Shown one piece after another: positions 7,809-14,891 of a stretch of DNA of 16,905 nucleotides. The position numbers and the translations under genes were made by a program. Source of the stretch: JAGVPT01 sp964384415 (GTDB lineage: Bacteria > Bacteroidota > Ignavibacteria > UBA10030 > UBA8401); contig CAYLMV010000082.1 in assembly GCA_964384415.1 (NCBI GenBank), positions 1 through 16,905 on the forward strand, read 5' to 3'. The notes beneath the pieces were generated by a model. It worked only from the letters and a program-made list of their open reading frames with translations. It had not been told where the DNA came from and did no database searches. How positions within the stretch are numbered: position 1 is the stretch's first letter; each line of letters opens with the position of its first letter.

Positions 7809-9167
7809 TTAGTTTCTTGCTTTTTCCAGCAAAGTCGCCAATTCTTCCGCGTCCACCGCGACACCCTGCGCCGATTTTTCGATCGCCGCCTCTCTGCTCT
7901 TTGCGACGCTTTTAGAACTCGTCAGCACCGTACCGATCGTCTTCGCCGATCCGTTGTCGATGAGGCTGATTGAAATATCGGATGAAACACTGAAGAGATT
8001 TCCCCCCATTCCTTCGATGATCGAAGGGGGCCTGCTCTGGAATTCCACTTTCAAGACAAAGCGGGACATGTCGACGACATGGTAGCCGATCTTTGTCACC
8101 GCGTTTTCGACCGCTTCATGGAGAGCTCTAGTGATGGATGGCGACATCGAATTGATCTTTAACCCGAATGCCACATCAGCATTCAGTACTTCACATGAAA
8201 ATGTCTTCGAAGAAGAATTCAAGTTGGGACTAAATTCTCTGTTGAGCGATTGGAGGGAGAGTCTCGCGCGAATGAACGAACCGACATTCCCCCGCGCTCT
8301 TATCGCAATGCTTGCGTTGCCAGCCGCATCTGTCAGGGCTTCACCCAGAGCCTCGCCCGTCGAACCAAGGAACGAAATGGTAGCTCCGGCAACCGGCACC
8401 ACCGTTTCGCCCTGCGCGATCCCGAGCTGAACTCTGAACGGTTCGGGAAATTGCTCGCCGACCTTTCCCTTCTGTTGATCTCCCCCCTTTTTGTCAATGC
8501 GGACTCTCGAAAGAACATCGCGGATGAAAGACGTCAATGTCGAAGGTCCAAGAGACAGTTCTCCATGAAACGGCGCGCCGGCAATCGCGTCGTGGAGCGC
8601 CATTTTCGGAAGCAGGTCGGAGACCGATGTTCTCGCTTGAAGCAGATTCTGCATCGCTTCATTCAGTTTTCCGTGACGGAGAAACTCATCGGCGCTGTTC
8701 CGGAGCTCTGCGGCCTGTTCCCACCCCCGGGTTAATTCCGATTCAATCGATCCGGCAAATTTTTCTTTGTTGAGCGCGGCAAGAGCGTACGTTGTGTTCG
8801 TGGATGGATCGACGGCCGTCGCGACAATTTCTGCTCCGGTCAATTGTTCGTCAACGACGGAAGTCGACCTGATCTTGAAATCTGCGTACGTCTCCTGATT
8901 CTGGTTCAGCTCGTAGGTCTGCTGGACGTTCCTGACTTCCGTTTGCACTTTCACCCTCACCTGGGATGCAATATCCGATTGGGCCAGCCGTTTTGCGCTC
9001 TCTTCCCCATTGTCTCCGGTTCCATACCCTACACCGAGGATGAATTCTCCAGCAGGATAATCCTTGTGCGTGTGCGTCACCGCCCATTTGGGGATTTGCG
9101 CCCGGAGAGTGAAATTCTCAAGGAGGAGGATTGCAATCAAAATGCCCAATGGTGCCTTGAATTTCAT
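7809..9167 (-). CDS. Secreted LPP20/FlgT-like protein with internal Ig-like domain
   Basis: 452 residues from the ATG at 9165-9167, preceded directly by an in-frame TTG. The ATG overlaps the upstream gene stop by one base (TGATG), indicating translational coupling. A signal peptide (GILIAILLLENFTLRAQ) is followed by an LPP20-like domain (about 25-150) with IPKWAVTHTH and FILGVGYG openings like the neighbouring LPP20 lipoprotein. A helical stretch (150-210) follows, then a beta domain at about 245-310 (VPVAGATISFLG, ALTDAAGNASIAI) of the carboxypeptidase-regulatory/Ig type. A C-terminal domain of about 110 residues (FGLKINSMSPSITRALHEAV onward) recalls envelope assembly proteins but I cannot name it. 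Probably periplasmic and a partner of the neighbouring lipoproteins. Confidence 0.8.
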   Translation of the reverse strand: MKFKAPLGILIAILLLENFTLRAQIPKWAVTHTHKDYPAGEFILGVGYGTGDNGEESAKRLAQSDIASQVRVKVQTEVRNVQQTYELNQNQETYADFKIRSTSVVDEQLTGAEIVATAVDPSTNTTYALAALNKEKFAGSIESELTRGWEQAAELRNSADEFLRHGKLNEAMQNLLQARTSVSDLLPKMALHDAIAGAPFHGELSLGPSTLTSFIRDVLSRVRIDKKGGDQQKGKVGEQFPEPFRVQLGIAQGETVVPVAGATISFLGSTGEALGEALTDAAGNASIAIRARGNVGSFIRARLSLQSLNREFSPNLNSSSKTFSCEVLNADVAFGLKINSMSPSITRALHEAVENAVTKIGYHVVDMSRFVLKVEFQSRPPSIIEGMGGNLFSVSSDISISLIDNGSAKTIGTVLTSSKSVAKSREAAIEKSAQGVAVDAEELATLLEKARN

Positions 9168-10264
9168 CAATTCCCGGTGGTAAACGAAAATGAGTACGGG
9201 TTCTTCACAGGAGTTCCATTTTTTGCGCGCAAACCAGTCGAGATTGTCACGGTGTATGTACTGTTTGCCGTCAACAAGGCCGTTGGGTTAAACGCAAAAT
9301 ACGATCCGTTGTATGTGAAGCTTCCGCTCACAGACGGGCTGACAGAAAACGAAGGAGCGATGGTTGTCGAATCAATCAGGAAATTGCAGTATGCCGAGAT
9401 GGCGGAATTCAGCTGCACATTGTTCCCCGTCGGCGTTGCGGAGCTAACGGCATACGGCTGCGTCGTGAATGAGAATGAGTTTGACGAAGGAAGCTGATCC
9501 CCATTTTGGTCTTTCAAGCCAGTTGAGAGAGTAACCGTATACCTCGTTTCCGATCCAAGATAGGCGTCTGCTTGCGGAGACCAGGAGAAACCCCATGTGT
9601 CCAGAACGAAACTACCGACCCCGGGATCAGATGGAGAAATAGAGAACGCCGCCCTGACGCTTCCTGAGTCAATGGGAGCATTGAAGCGAACCAAGAGATA
9701 CGGATAGAGGGGCGATATTGCCGTATCACCATTCATCGGATCCGTGTTCGTCACTCGAAGGTACGGCTCGGGTGTAAAGCCGAAGCTCACCGGAGTGCCA
9801 AGCGAGTCGCCGTAAACATCTGATGCTGAACTCCCAATGGTGATGGTGTAGAGCTGCCCTACCTTGAAATAGGGATAGTATATCTGGGTAGCCGGCGGGA
9901 ACAGCCGATCGAGCTTGGCGTCAGTCCAAGCGTAAATCCAAATGGGAATCGGAGTGAGAGGAAAATCGAAGGTGGTCCCTTCCACAGGCGCTGCCCTGGT
10001 CGTATCGATGAAGACTGTTTGGTTGGATGGCGAGATCGATACGGCGCGGATGACAGACCGGGTCACCATCAGCGTGCTGAAGCGGATGATGACCACATTA
10101 CCCGGGGACATAATGTTGGGACCGATGGAGCCTGGCCATGGGTCCGTCCACACCACCGATGGTGCATACGAAGTTCCCCCTGTCGTATCGACCGAGCTGC
10201 TCGGGTTGGAGCCGCATCCGGCAAACAATGCCATGGCGGCAAAAAGAATCGCGTTTGTCTTCAT
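9167..10264 (-). CDS. Lipoprotein with tandem bacterial Ig-like (Big_5/SbsA type) domains
   Basis: A 365-residue lipoprotein: signal MKTNAILFAAMALFAGC with lipidated Cys17, then a Ser/Thr/Gly linker. Three Ig-like repeats follow at about 35-165, 170-267 and 272-365. Repeats 2 and 3 end alike: YTVTLSTGLKDQNGDQLPSS then FSFTTQP, and YTVTISTGLRAKNGTPVKNP then FSFTTGN. This is the signature of the Big_5/SbsA Ig-like family, and the first repeat ends in a diverged version (YTITIGSSASDVYGDSLGTP). Such domains are structural or adhesive modules on the cell surface. GAGG precedes the ATG at 10264. Its stop overlaps the start of the next gene, tying it to the LPP20 cluster. Confidence 0.85.
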   Translation of the reverse strand: MKTNAILFAAMALFAGCGSNPSSSVDTTGGTSYAPSVVWTDPWPGSIGPNIMSPGNVVIIRFSTLMVTRSVIRAVSISPSNQTVFIDTTRAAPVEGTTFDFPLTPIPIWIYAWTDAKLDRLFPPATQIYYPYFKVGQLYTITIGSSASDVYGDSLGTPVSFGFTPEPYLRVTNTDPMNGDTAISPLYPYLLVRFNAPIDSGSVRAAFSISPSDPGVGSFVLDTWGFSWSPQADAYLGSETRYTVTLSTGLKDQNGDQLPSSNSFSFTTQPYAVSSATPTGNNVQLNSAISAYCNFLIDSTTIAPSFSVSPSVSGSFTYNGSYFAFNPTALLTANSTYTVTISTGLRAKNGTPVKNPYSFSFTTGN

Positions 10265-10336
10265 GGGTCCTCGCCAATTACTTATTCATCACCACGACCA
10301 TTTATCGACATAGAAAGAACGGGATACAGGACAGCG

Positions 10337-11629
10337 CTATTCTACTGCGAGGATCAGGAGTTTTCGGTTTGCACTTACCCTCCGCAGTTTACCTTCGGCG
10401 AAATTCTGAGCAAACTCTTTCTTGAGAGCAAGGAAGAAGACCGAAGAATTCTGGTAATCCTGGTTTGTTACCCAGACAAGATAGTCCATCGTCTTGTCGC
10501 TCACGACGTTCTCCTTCACGCGGTTGCAGAGTTTCTTCAAGCTCAACAGCGCTGCGGGCGAAAGCTCGTCTTTCGCGTCTGCGTCAAATTTCCCCGCGAT
10601 ATTGAAAACAACTTTGTACTGGACGCCGTTCTTCATGTCGTCTGCCCAGTAATTGTTGATGCGGCTCATGACATTGTTGAGGGCGTTAGTGATGGCAGCT
10701 TCGACCAGCGCCTCGGAAGGCGCGGCTGATTCATCGCTGTATCCGGTCTCGGTTCCCAGAAGGCGTGCGGTGGTCGTTTCGTACGCCCGGACGGACACGG
10801 ATGCTTTGTGCACGTCCGAGGATCCCACTCTCCTTGTCTGCAGATCTATCGTATAAGTGATATAGACATCGCTGCCGACGGAAAGGGCAATGGCGTACGA
10901 CATATCTTCGTCGGCCCCTTTCAGCGTCATCTGAGCCTTCTGCTGCTGGTAAATTTGCTCCGCCTGCTCAGGAGCAATAACGCTGTATTTCTTCGCCGTC
11001 AGATACGATTCAATTGTCGCCGCTCCTTGTTTGAGAATCGGGTCTCGCTGAAGCATGTCGAGCGGACTCTCCCCCGGCTTCACGGCGGGAAGCGCCATGA
11101 GCGTCGGCAGGCCGATCTCTTCGGCGACTTCCTGGCTCGAGGCGATAATTCCATGCTGGATGAGCGCATCTTTCACCGCTTTGACATTAACGCGGAATTG
11201 TTTCTCGACTTTCAGCTTGTCACCCCCCGCCATCTTGACGCGGCTGTCCAGAGAACTTGCCTCCCATGAAATGTACTTCGTGATGTTATCATTCGCGAAG
11301 AAATCATTTTGGTAGGATTGGAATTTAGCTTTGTCCTCTTCCGTTTTGAGAACGCCGTCCAAACCCGCGCCGCCGAACAGAACAAAGTAGACCGCCGATT
11401 TGCGTGCATCCATTTCGGCCAATTTGAGCGATTCTTCTTCCTTAAAGCCGAAGAGTCCGCTTGCCCCGCCGATTCCCTTCGCCCTTATCAGCACTTCCGA
11501 TGAGCCGTTGGCTTCGATGAACGTCGCTTCTCGCGACTCCGGCAAATTTCCCTGAGCCCAAAGGCCGGTCATAGCTAAAAGCAGTAATGCCGAGATGAAA
11601 AATGAATAAGTGGTGATCTTCCTGGTCAT
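10337..11629 (-). CDS. Secreted DUF6175/FlgT-like protein
   Basis: A 430-residue protein with a signal peptide (SFFISALLLLAMTGLWAQ). The N-terminal part (about 40-160) resembles the FlgT-like/LPP20-like fold: VLIRAKGIGG, SLKLAEMDARKSAVYFVLFGG, VEKQFRVNVKAVKDAL. The middle (about 170-300) begins LPTLMALPAVKPGESPLDML and continues GSDVYITYTIDLQTRRVG and VSVRAYETTTARLLGTETG, the layout of Bacteroidota DUF6175 proteins; I assign this from memory of the family. The C-terminal 100 residues are a further alpha/beta domain. A GGAG stands about 9 nt before the ATG. The gene lies 41 bp after the outer-membrane gene and 72 bp before the Ig-like lipoprotein gene. Probable role: periplasmic part of a surface complex. 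Confidence 0.7.
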   Translation of the reverse strand: MTRKITTYSFFISALLLLAMTGLWAQGNLPESREATFIEANGSSEVLIRAKGIGGASGLFGFKEEESLKLAEMDARKSAVYFVLFGGAGLDGVLKTEEDKAKFQSYQNDFFANDNITKYISWEASSLDSRVKMAGGDKLKVEKQFRVNVKAVKDALIQHGIIASSQEVAEEIGLPTLMALPAVKPGESPLDMLQRDPILKQGAATIESYLTAKKYSVIAPEQAEQIYQQQKAQMTLKGADEDMSYAIALSVGSDVYITYTIDLQTRRVGSSDVHKASVSVRAYETTTARLLGTETGYSDESAAPSEALVEAAITNALNNVMSRINNYWADDMKNGVQYKVVFNIAGKFDADAKDELSPAALLSLKKLCNRVKENVVSDKTMDYLVWVTNQDYQNSSVFFLALKKEFAQNFAEGKLRRVSANRKLLILAVE

Positions 11630-11670
11630 AAGTTGTCTCCGTGGATTTGAAAAGATGAATGACCCAAGTT

Positions 11671-13446
11671 CTACTTGAGTGATGGAAGCGAATAATTCAC
11701 CCAGAAGTAGACTCCAAGGCCGGAGTATTTTACATCCGGTCCGGTTGCACTGCTGTTCTTCGTATCCTTGTTATTGCTGTCAGTGACGTCGGCGCTCCAC
11801 GAGTTGCTCGTGCCAAAAATATTGTACTCCGCCCCTGCACCGATGGAAAAAACGGGGGTGACATATACTTCAAGCGCCGCTTTCCCGTCCAAGCCGATGT
11901 TCCCGTTCGTCAATCGATACGTGCTGCCGTCACTCCCGGCGACCGAAAAGCGCGTGAGCGAGTACTTGACGTCCGCCTGCAGCATCAGTCCAAATCTTCT
12001 GAAATAGAATTTTTTCAGAATGCCAAGATCGACGTACCCTGTGAGAGACGGGCCGATATCGGAGCTATCAAGAGCGTTGCCGTTCATATAATATATTTTG
12101 CCATCGACTGAGGTGATCCCGATCGCACCGCCGAGGCTCGCCCAGAGTTCGGGGATTCGTGTCGCGTTTGCCAAATCTGCTTGAAAGGAGAGGGCCGCTC
12201 CGTAGGCCGTTTTGCTTTCCGAGTTTATTCTCGCCGAAAAATTGTTGGCGGAAAGGCCAAAGCCGTCGGAACCCGCAGTATTGTCGAACGTCGATATCCC
12301 GACGGGGAAGATGGCAAATGCGGCAACGCCGTTGATTCCGAGCATGGGGAGTTCTGTCAGCGAAAGGCCTTCGGAATAATTTGACCCGGTGATCGTCTGT
12401 GCGTACGATTCGGCAGTCTCATCGTTCCTGTTGTCCCCGATTTGCCTGATTTTCACGAACCCTCGCTTGGCCTTGATGACGTCACCGCTCGCAGTTTCCT
12501 GGAGTTCCTCGACCCAATACGTGTCGTCAAGTCCGACACCTTCTCTATTCCCGAGGTTTAACGTTACTCCGAAAAGCGTCGTCCCCGTCACTTCGCCCGT
12601 TAAGGCAAACGCATCCATTTTCTTTGTCTCAACCTGAATATTGAATGCACTCACATCGACGGCGCTCTTAAACGCCTCAAGGTCTTTAGAGCCATCATCA
12701 AAGATTCTTCTCCCCTCAAAGGTTTCGTCCTCGTGAACAGCGCTCCGCTCGATCGGCTCGTCTCTCCATCCCTGTGCTGCTCCGGCGAACACCACGCTCC
12801 CATTGTTGTTCCGGTCGACGTTCAGCTTATACCACAACAGTCCGAGGCGGAGCTCGTGCGTGTACTCTGTAAGCGGAATTCTTCGAATGACCTTCCCGTT
12901 GTCGTTTTTCACCTCACGGAACCCCCTATCGATCCGATGTTCGTACGAGGCGACATACGGAATATAGAAGAATCCAGAGTTGAGAATTGCCTCAAGCTGT
13001 GACGCGTTCATTCCTGCAGCTTGCGCCTTGGTGGCGAGGAAGGTATTTCGATCCTCTTCGCTGAGATTCTGCTTGCTCAGGAGTTCCTTGTTCAGATCCA
13101 GAAGATGCAGAAGCTGGGGAGCAAGCGTGCTGTCGAGCAGAGGCTTCACTTCTTCAGGCGAAAGACGTGGAAGGCCTGAGACGGCGGCGCCGAAAGCCGC
13201 CGTAATGTTGTCGGGCAGCGGCGCGTAGTTGAAGCGTGCGAAATTGATGTTTCGGGATAGAGAACGTTTCACGTAGTCAGTTTCGTCCGTCGTCAGGGCA
13301 ATATTCGCCGGAATCAGTACTTTATCGACAAACGAGACGACTTTCTTCTTGTACGGTTTTCCTGATTGGGCGTTTGCCGCACAAAACAGCGAGCAGAGAA
13401 GAGTGAACAGAATTCCGAATCGAAACATGCGAGAGACGTCTTTCAT
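11671..13446 (-). CDS. Outer-membrane-associated protein, C-terminal beta-barrel-like, family unknown
   Basis: 591 residues; start ATG at 13446, or internal Met7 giving a tighter signal peptide (MFRFGILFTLLCSLFCAANA). The first roughly 250 residues are mixed alpha/beta (VDKVLIPANIALTTDETDYV, LSPEEVKPLLDSTLAPQLLH). From about 370 the sequence alternates as barrel strands: SARINSESKTAYGAALSFQA, GYVDLGILKKFYFRRFGLML, FSIGAGAEYNIFG and GLGVYFWVNYSLPSLK at the end. A segment near 290-345 (TGEVTGTTLFGVTLNLGNRE, then DDTYWVEE, RGFVKIRQIGDN) may form a small beta domain. I do not recognise the family. As the first and largest gene of the five-gene envelope operon it is the likely outer-membrane anchor of the putative complex. 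Confidence 0.75.
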   Translation of the reverse strand: MKDVSRMFRFGILFTLLCSLFCAANAQSGKPYKKKVVSFVDKVLIPANIALTTDETDYVKRSLSRNINFARFNYAPLPDNITAAFGAAVSGLPRLSPEEVKPLLDSTLAPQLLHLLDLNKELLSKQNLSEEDRNTFLATKAQAAGMNASQLEAILNSGFFYIPYVASYEHRIDRGFREVKNDNGKVIRRIPLTEYTHELRLGLLWYKLNVDRNNNGSVVFAGAAQGWRDEPIERSAVHEDETFEGRRIFDDGSKDLEAFKSAVDVSAFNIQVETKKMDAFALTGEVTGTTLFGVTLNLGNREGVGLDDTYWVEELQETASGDVIKAKRGFVKIRQIGDNRNDETAESYAQTITGSNYSEGLSLTELPMLGINGVAAFAIFPVGISTFDNTAGSDGFGLSANNFSARINSESKTAYGAALSFQADLANATRIPELWASLGGAIGITSVDGKIYYMNGNALDSSDIGPSLTGYVDLGILKKFYFRRFGLMLQADVKYSLTRFSVAGSDGSTYRLTNGNIGLDGKAALEVYVTPVFSIGAGAEYNIFGTSNSWSADVTDSNNKDTKNSSATGPDVKYSGLGVYFWVNYSLPSLK

Positions 13447-13599
13447 AGTTTTGCAGTGAGATGACTTGCGGTAAGCAAGCTAAAGAGAAGAGAATATCTT
13501 GTGGATGGTGTGAGTCTTAGCTGAATCACAATCTGGATGACCATCATTTGCAACCCCCGTGATTCTTGGAAAAACATCCTAGTGGACGCTGTAGGGCTC

Positions 13600-13622
13600 C
13601 CCCAAAAGGGGTCCCTTCGGGA
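13600..13622. repeat. 23-bp double-hairpin insertion in the tRNA T-loop
   Basis: Compared with the intact tRNA-Val, 23 extra bases split the T-loop. They form two adjacent hairpins: CCCC-AAAA-GGGG and TCCC-TTC-GGGA. The flanking tRNA bases are otherwise unchanged, so this looks like a clean insertion. The partner sequence at 14304 diverges from tRNA-Val at exactly the same position. Confidence 0.8.
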
Positions 13623-13635
13623 GAACCTACGACCT

Positions 13636-13661
13636 TCCCGTCCCGCTTCAGCGGGACGGGA
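13636..13661. repeat. 26-bp palindrome P1, copy 1
   Basis: Arms TCCCGTCCCGC (13636-13646) and GCGGGACGGGA (13651-13661) form a perfect 11-bp stem around loop TTCA. On the minus strand the loop encodes the TGA stop of a GIY-YIG ORF. It takes the place of the anticodon arm of a tRNA-Val fragment. Confidence 0.95.
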
Positions 13662-13902
13662 CGCTCTGAACCAACTTCTCAATATACCGGCGACTTTTTC
13701 TCCCCTTAATCTCTTTCTCCCGTTCCGTCGCGCCAACCTTGTCTGCGAATTCTTCTTTGTAAACAAGAACCCATGGTTTCCCCAGCTTCGTATACGTCGA
13801 ACGCCCGGCATTATGATCCTGCATCCGTTTCTCGATGTTCGCCGTCATCCCCACATAATATCGATCCGTACGATCACTGTATAAGATATAAACATAATGC
13901 AT
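13648..13902 (-). CDS. GIY-YIG nuclease domain protein, copy 2
   Basis: An 84-residue protein identical to the copy at 13948-14202. The single GIY-YIG (URI-type) domain shows VYIL and YYVGMT for the two core strands, Arg26 in NIEKRMQDH, His30, and a likely metal-binding Glu62 in TEREKEIKGRKS. The ATG lies 3 nt after the 3' end of a tRNA-Val fragment, leaving no room for a Shine-Dalgarno outside tRNA sequence. The last eight residues (LVQSVPSR) and the TGA are encoded by a tRNA D-arm fragment plus palindrome P1, so the native C-terminus is probably slightly shortened or replaced. Small GIY-YIG proteins of this kind are endonuclease relatives with mostly unknown function; here it may be the nuclease of a tRNA-targeting element. 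Confidence 0.7.
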   Translation of the reverse strand: MHYVYILYSDRTDRYYVGMTANIEKRMQDHNAGRSTYTKLGKPWVLVYKEEFADKVGATEREKEIKGRKSRRYIEKLVQSVPSR

Positions 13903-13905
13903 TCG

Positions 13906-13935
13906 TGGACGCTGTAGGGCTCGAACCTACGACCT
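13906..13935 (-). pseudogene. tRNA-Val 3' fragment between the GIY-YIG copies
   Basis: Thirty bases identical to the variable loop, T-arm, 3' acceptor strand and discriminator of the intact tRNA-Val. They follow palindrome P1 (copy 2) and precede the second GIY-YIG ORF by 3 nt. There is no matching 5' acceptor strand, so it is not a functional tRNA, though the intact T-arm could still attract tRNA-processing enzymes. Confidence 0.9.
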
Positions 13936-13961
13936 TCCCGTCCCGCTTCAGCGGGACGGGA
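13936..13961. repeat. 26-bp palindrome P1, copy 2
   Basis: Identical to copy 1 (11-bp arms, loop TTCA), exactly 300 bp away. It encodes the end and stop codon of the first GIY-YIG ORF and is flanked by D-arm (13962-13976) and variable/T-arm sequence of tRNA-Val. Confidence 0.95.
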
Positions 13962-14202
13962 CGCTCTGAACCAACTTCTCAATATACCGGCGACTTTTTC
14001 TCCCCTTAATCTCTTTCTCCCGTTCCGTCGCGCCAACCTTGTCTGCGAATTCTTCTTTGTAAACAAGAACCCATGGTTTCCCCAGCTTCGTATACGTCGA
14101 ACGCCCGGCATTATGATCCTGCATCCGTTTCTCGATGTTCGCCGTCATCCCCACATAATATCGATCCGTACGATCACTGTATAAGATATAAACATAATGC
14201 AT
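13948..14202 (-). CDS. GIY-YIG nuclease domain protein, copy 1
   Basis: This 84-residue GIY-YIG protein follows the intact tRNA-Val: its ATG (14200-14202) is 3 nt after the tRNA discriminator base. Endonucleolytic 3' maturation of the tRNA would release an almost leaderless message starting CGAAUG, a possible way to express a gene that has no Shine-Dalgarno. Core motifs (VYIL, YYVGMT, Arg26, His30, Glu62) are present. Family members are usually about 80-100 residues, so this is near full length. The reading frame ends in tRNA D-arm plus palindrome P1 sequence (residues 77-84), with the stop in the palindrome loop. The function is inferred from fold only. Confidence 0.72.
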   Translation of the reverse strand: MHYVYILYSDRTDRYYVGMTANIEKRMQDHNAGRSTYTKLGKPWVLVYKEEFADKVGATEREKEIKGRKSRRYIEKLVQSVPSR

Positions 14203-14205
14203 TCG

Positions 14206-14280
14206 TGGACGCTGTAGGGCTCGAACCTACGACCTATGCCTTGTAAGGGCATCGCTCTGAACCAACTGAGCTAAGCGTCC
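14206..14280 (-). tRNA. tRNA-Val (anticodon UAC)
   Basis: A complete 75-nt cloverleaf on the minus strand: acceptor GGACGCT/AGCGTCC with discriminator A; D-arm GCTC/GAGC; anticodon stem ATGCC/GGCAT with loop CTTACAA (anticodon TAC); five-base variable loop AGGTC; and T-arm GTAGG/CCTAC with loop TTCGAGC. CCA is not encoded (CGA follows). It is the only intact tRNA in the window and the template of all the surrounding tRNA fragments. Confidence 0.96.
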
Positions 14281-14303
14281 AATTTCTTTTATTCAAACTA
14301 CGA

Positions 14304-14370
14304 GAACCTACGACCTTCCCGTCCCGCTTTTGCGGGACGGGACGCTCTGAACCAACTGAGCTAAGCGTCC
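14304..14370 (-). pseudogene. Chimeric tRNA-Val: 5' half and palindrome in place of the anticodon arm
   Basis: On the minus strand the first 28 nt (14343-14370: acceptor 5' strand, D-arm and following G) are identical to tRNA-Val. The 17-nt anticodon arm is replaced by palindrome P1, then AGGTCGTAGGTTC (14304-14316) matches again, and similarity stops in the T-loop (after TTC). It sits 23 nt upstream of the intact tRNA-Val and 13 nt downstream of the tRNA-Gly fragment, positions typical of genes in a tRNA cluster. It cannot decode and lacks the 3' acceptor strand. Confidence 0.88.
14317..14342. repeat. 26-bp palindrome P1, copy 3
   Basis: Same 11-bp arms as the other copies (14317-14327 and 14332-14342) but with loop TTTT instead of TTCA. 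A conserved stem with a variable loop is typical of palindromic elements that act as folded DNA or RNA. Confidence 0.95.
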
Positions 14371-14383
14371 AAATTATCTTTAG

Positions 14384-14485
<102 letters not shown>

Positions 14486-14707
14486 AAAAGATGCTACAGC
14501 TTACGATGTAGCTTACACTTTTTTCGCGTTCCGATTTGTAGAGGAGCAAGCTTGTTAGTCTTCGCTCGATCTCTCCACGGTAGAAAAAGAAACGAAGAAC
14601 TATTTTACTTAGTGAACCGTGGTTGAATATTTTAATTTACTTTGATTTGGGAAGAATCGCAAGCCAAGAACAAAACTGCAAGGCATTCGGATAGCTTCGG
14701 ACGAACG

Positions 14708-14845
14708 ATGCGCCAAAAAGAGCCCACAGGATCGTCACCAATTCAGTACCCGCTCGGTACCGTGCACTCCTTTTCAGACATAATAAGGCAAATTGTTGAA
14801 TCCGGTGGTGATGGAACTGAAAACAAAAAAATAAGCCCCCTGTGA
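14708..14845 (+). CDS. Doubtful small ORF upstream of a terminator-like hairpin
   Basis: A 45-codon frame from ATG 14708 (or 67 codons from a TTG at 14642), ending SDIIRQIVESGGDGTENKKISPL with its stop in the loop of the hairpin at 14834-14860. No recognised domain and a poor ribosome site. I see no other gene in 14426-14891. Confidence 0.2.
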   Translation: MRQKEPTGSSPIQYPLGTVHSFSDIIRQIVESGGDGTENKKISPL

Positions 14846-14870
14846 AAAAAACAGAGGGCTCTTATTATTC
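14821..14870 (-). terminator. Probably bidirectional intrinsic terminator
   Basis: AGCCCCCTGT (14834-14843) pairs with ACAGAGGGCT (14851-14860) in a 10-bp stem with one mismatch. Read on the minus strand the stem is followed by TTATTTTTTTGTTTT, a strong U tract; on the plus strand by the weaker CTTATTATTCC. It fits the end of the truncated minus-strand gene at 14892-15038. Confidence 0.75.
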
Positions 14871-14891
14871 CTTCTTCTTTCTACTACCTAC

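Larger units (their letters stand above)
13583..13676 (-). pseudogene. Degenerate tRNA-Val copy carrying two palindrome insertions
   Basis: Read on the minus strand this is tRNA-Val from the D-loop (AGTTGGTTCAGAGCG, 13662-13676), then a 26-bp palindrome where the anticodon arm should be (13636-13661), then AGGTCGTAGGTTC (13623-13635). A 23-bp double hairpin follows inside the T-loop (13600-13622), then GAGCCCTAC and the 3' acceptor strand AGCGTCC plus A (down to 13583). The first 13 nt of the tRNA are missing and are replaced by the end of a GIY-YIG ORF. It has no anticodon, so it cannot function in decoding. Confidence 0.85.
13623..14235. repeat. Perfect tandem duplication, 300-bp period
   Basis: Positions 13623-13935 and 13923-14235 are identical over 313 bp, so the copies overlap by 13 bp (GAACCTACGACCT, the tRNA variable/T-arm segment). 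Each unit holds a tRNA-Val fragment, one GIY-YIG ORF, a D-arm fragment and the 26-bp palindrome. Absence of any difference means a very recent duplication, gene conversion, or an assembly artefact. The break points lie in tRNA sequence, consistent with unequal recombination between tRNA copies. Confidence 0.95.

Noticed and set aside
13443..13811. Long minus-strand frames antisense or out of frame to the GIY-YIG ORFs (also 13845-14111)
   Set aside because: They are frame shadows of the duplicated GIY-YIG units; the GIY-YIG frame has the recognisable motifs.
14493..14512. GCTACA / TGTAGC hairpin as a terminator
   Set aside because: Only six pairs with an 8-nt loop, and the T run starts six bases later; no gene clearly ends there.
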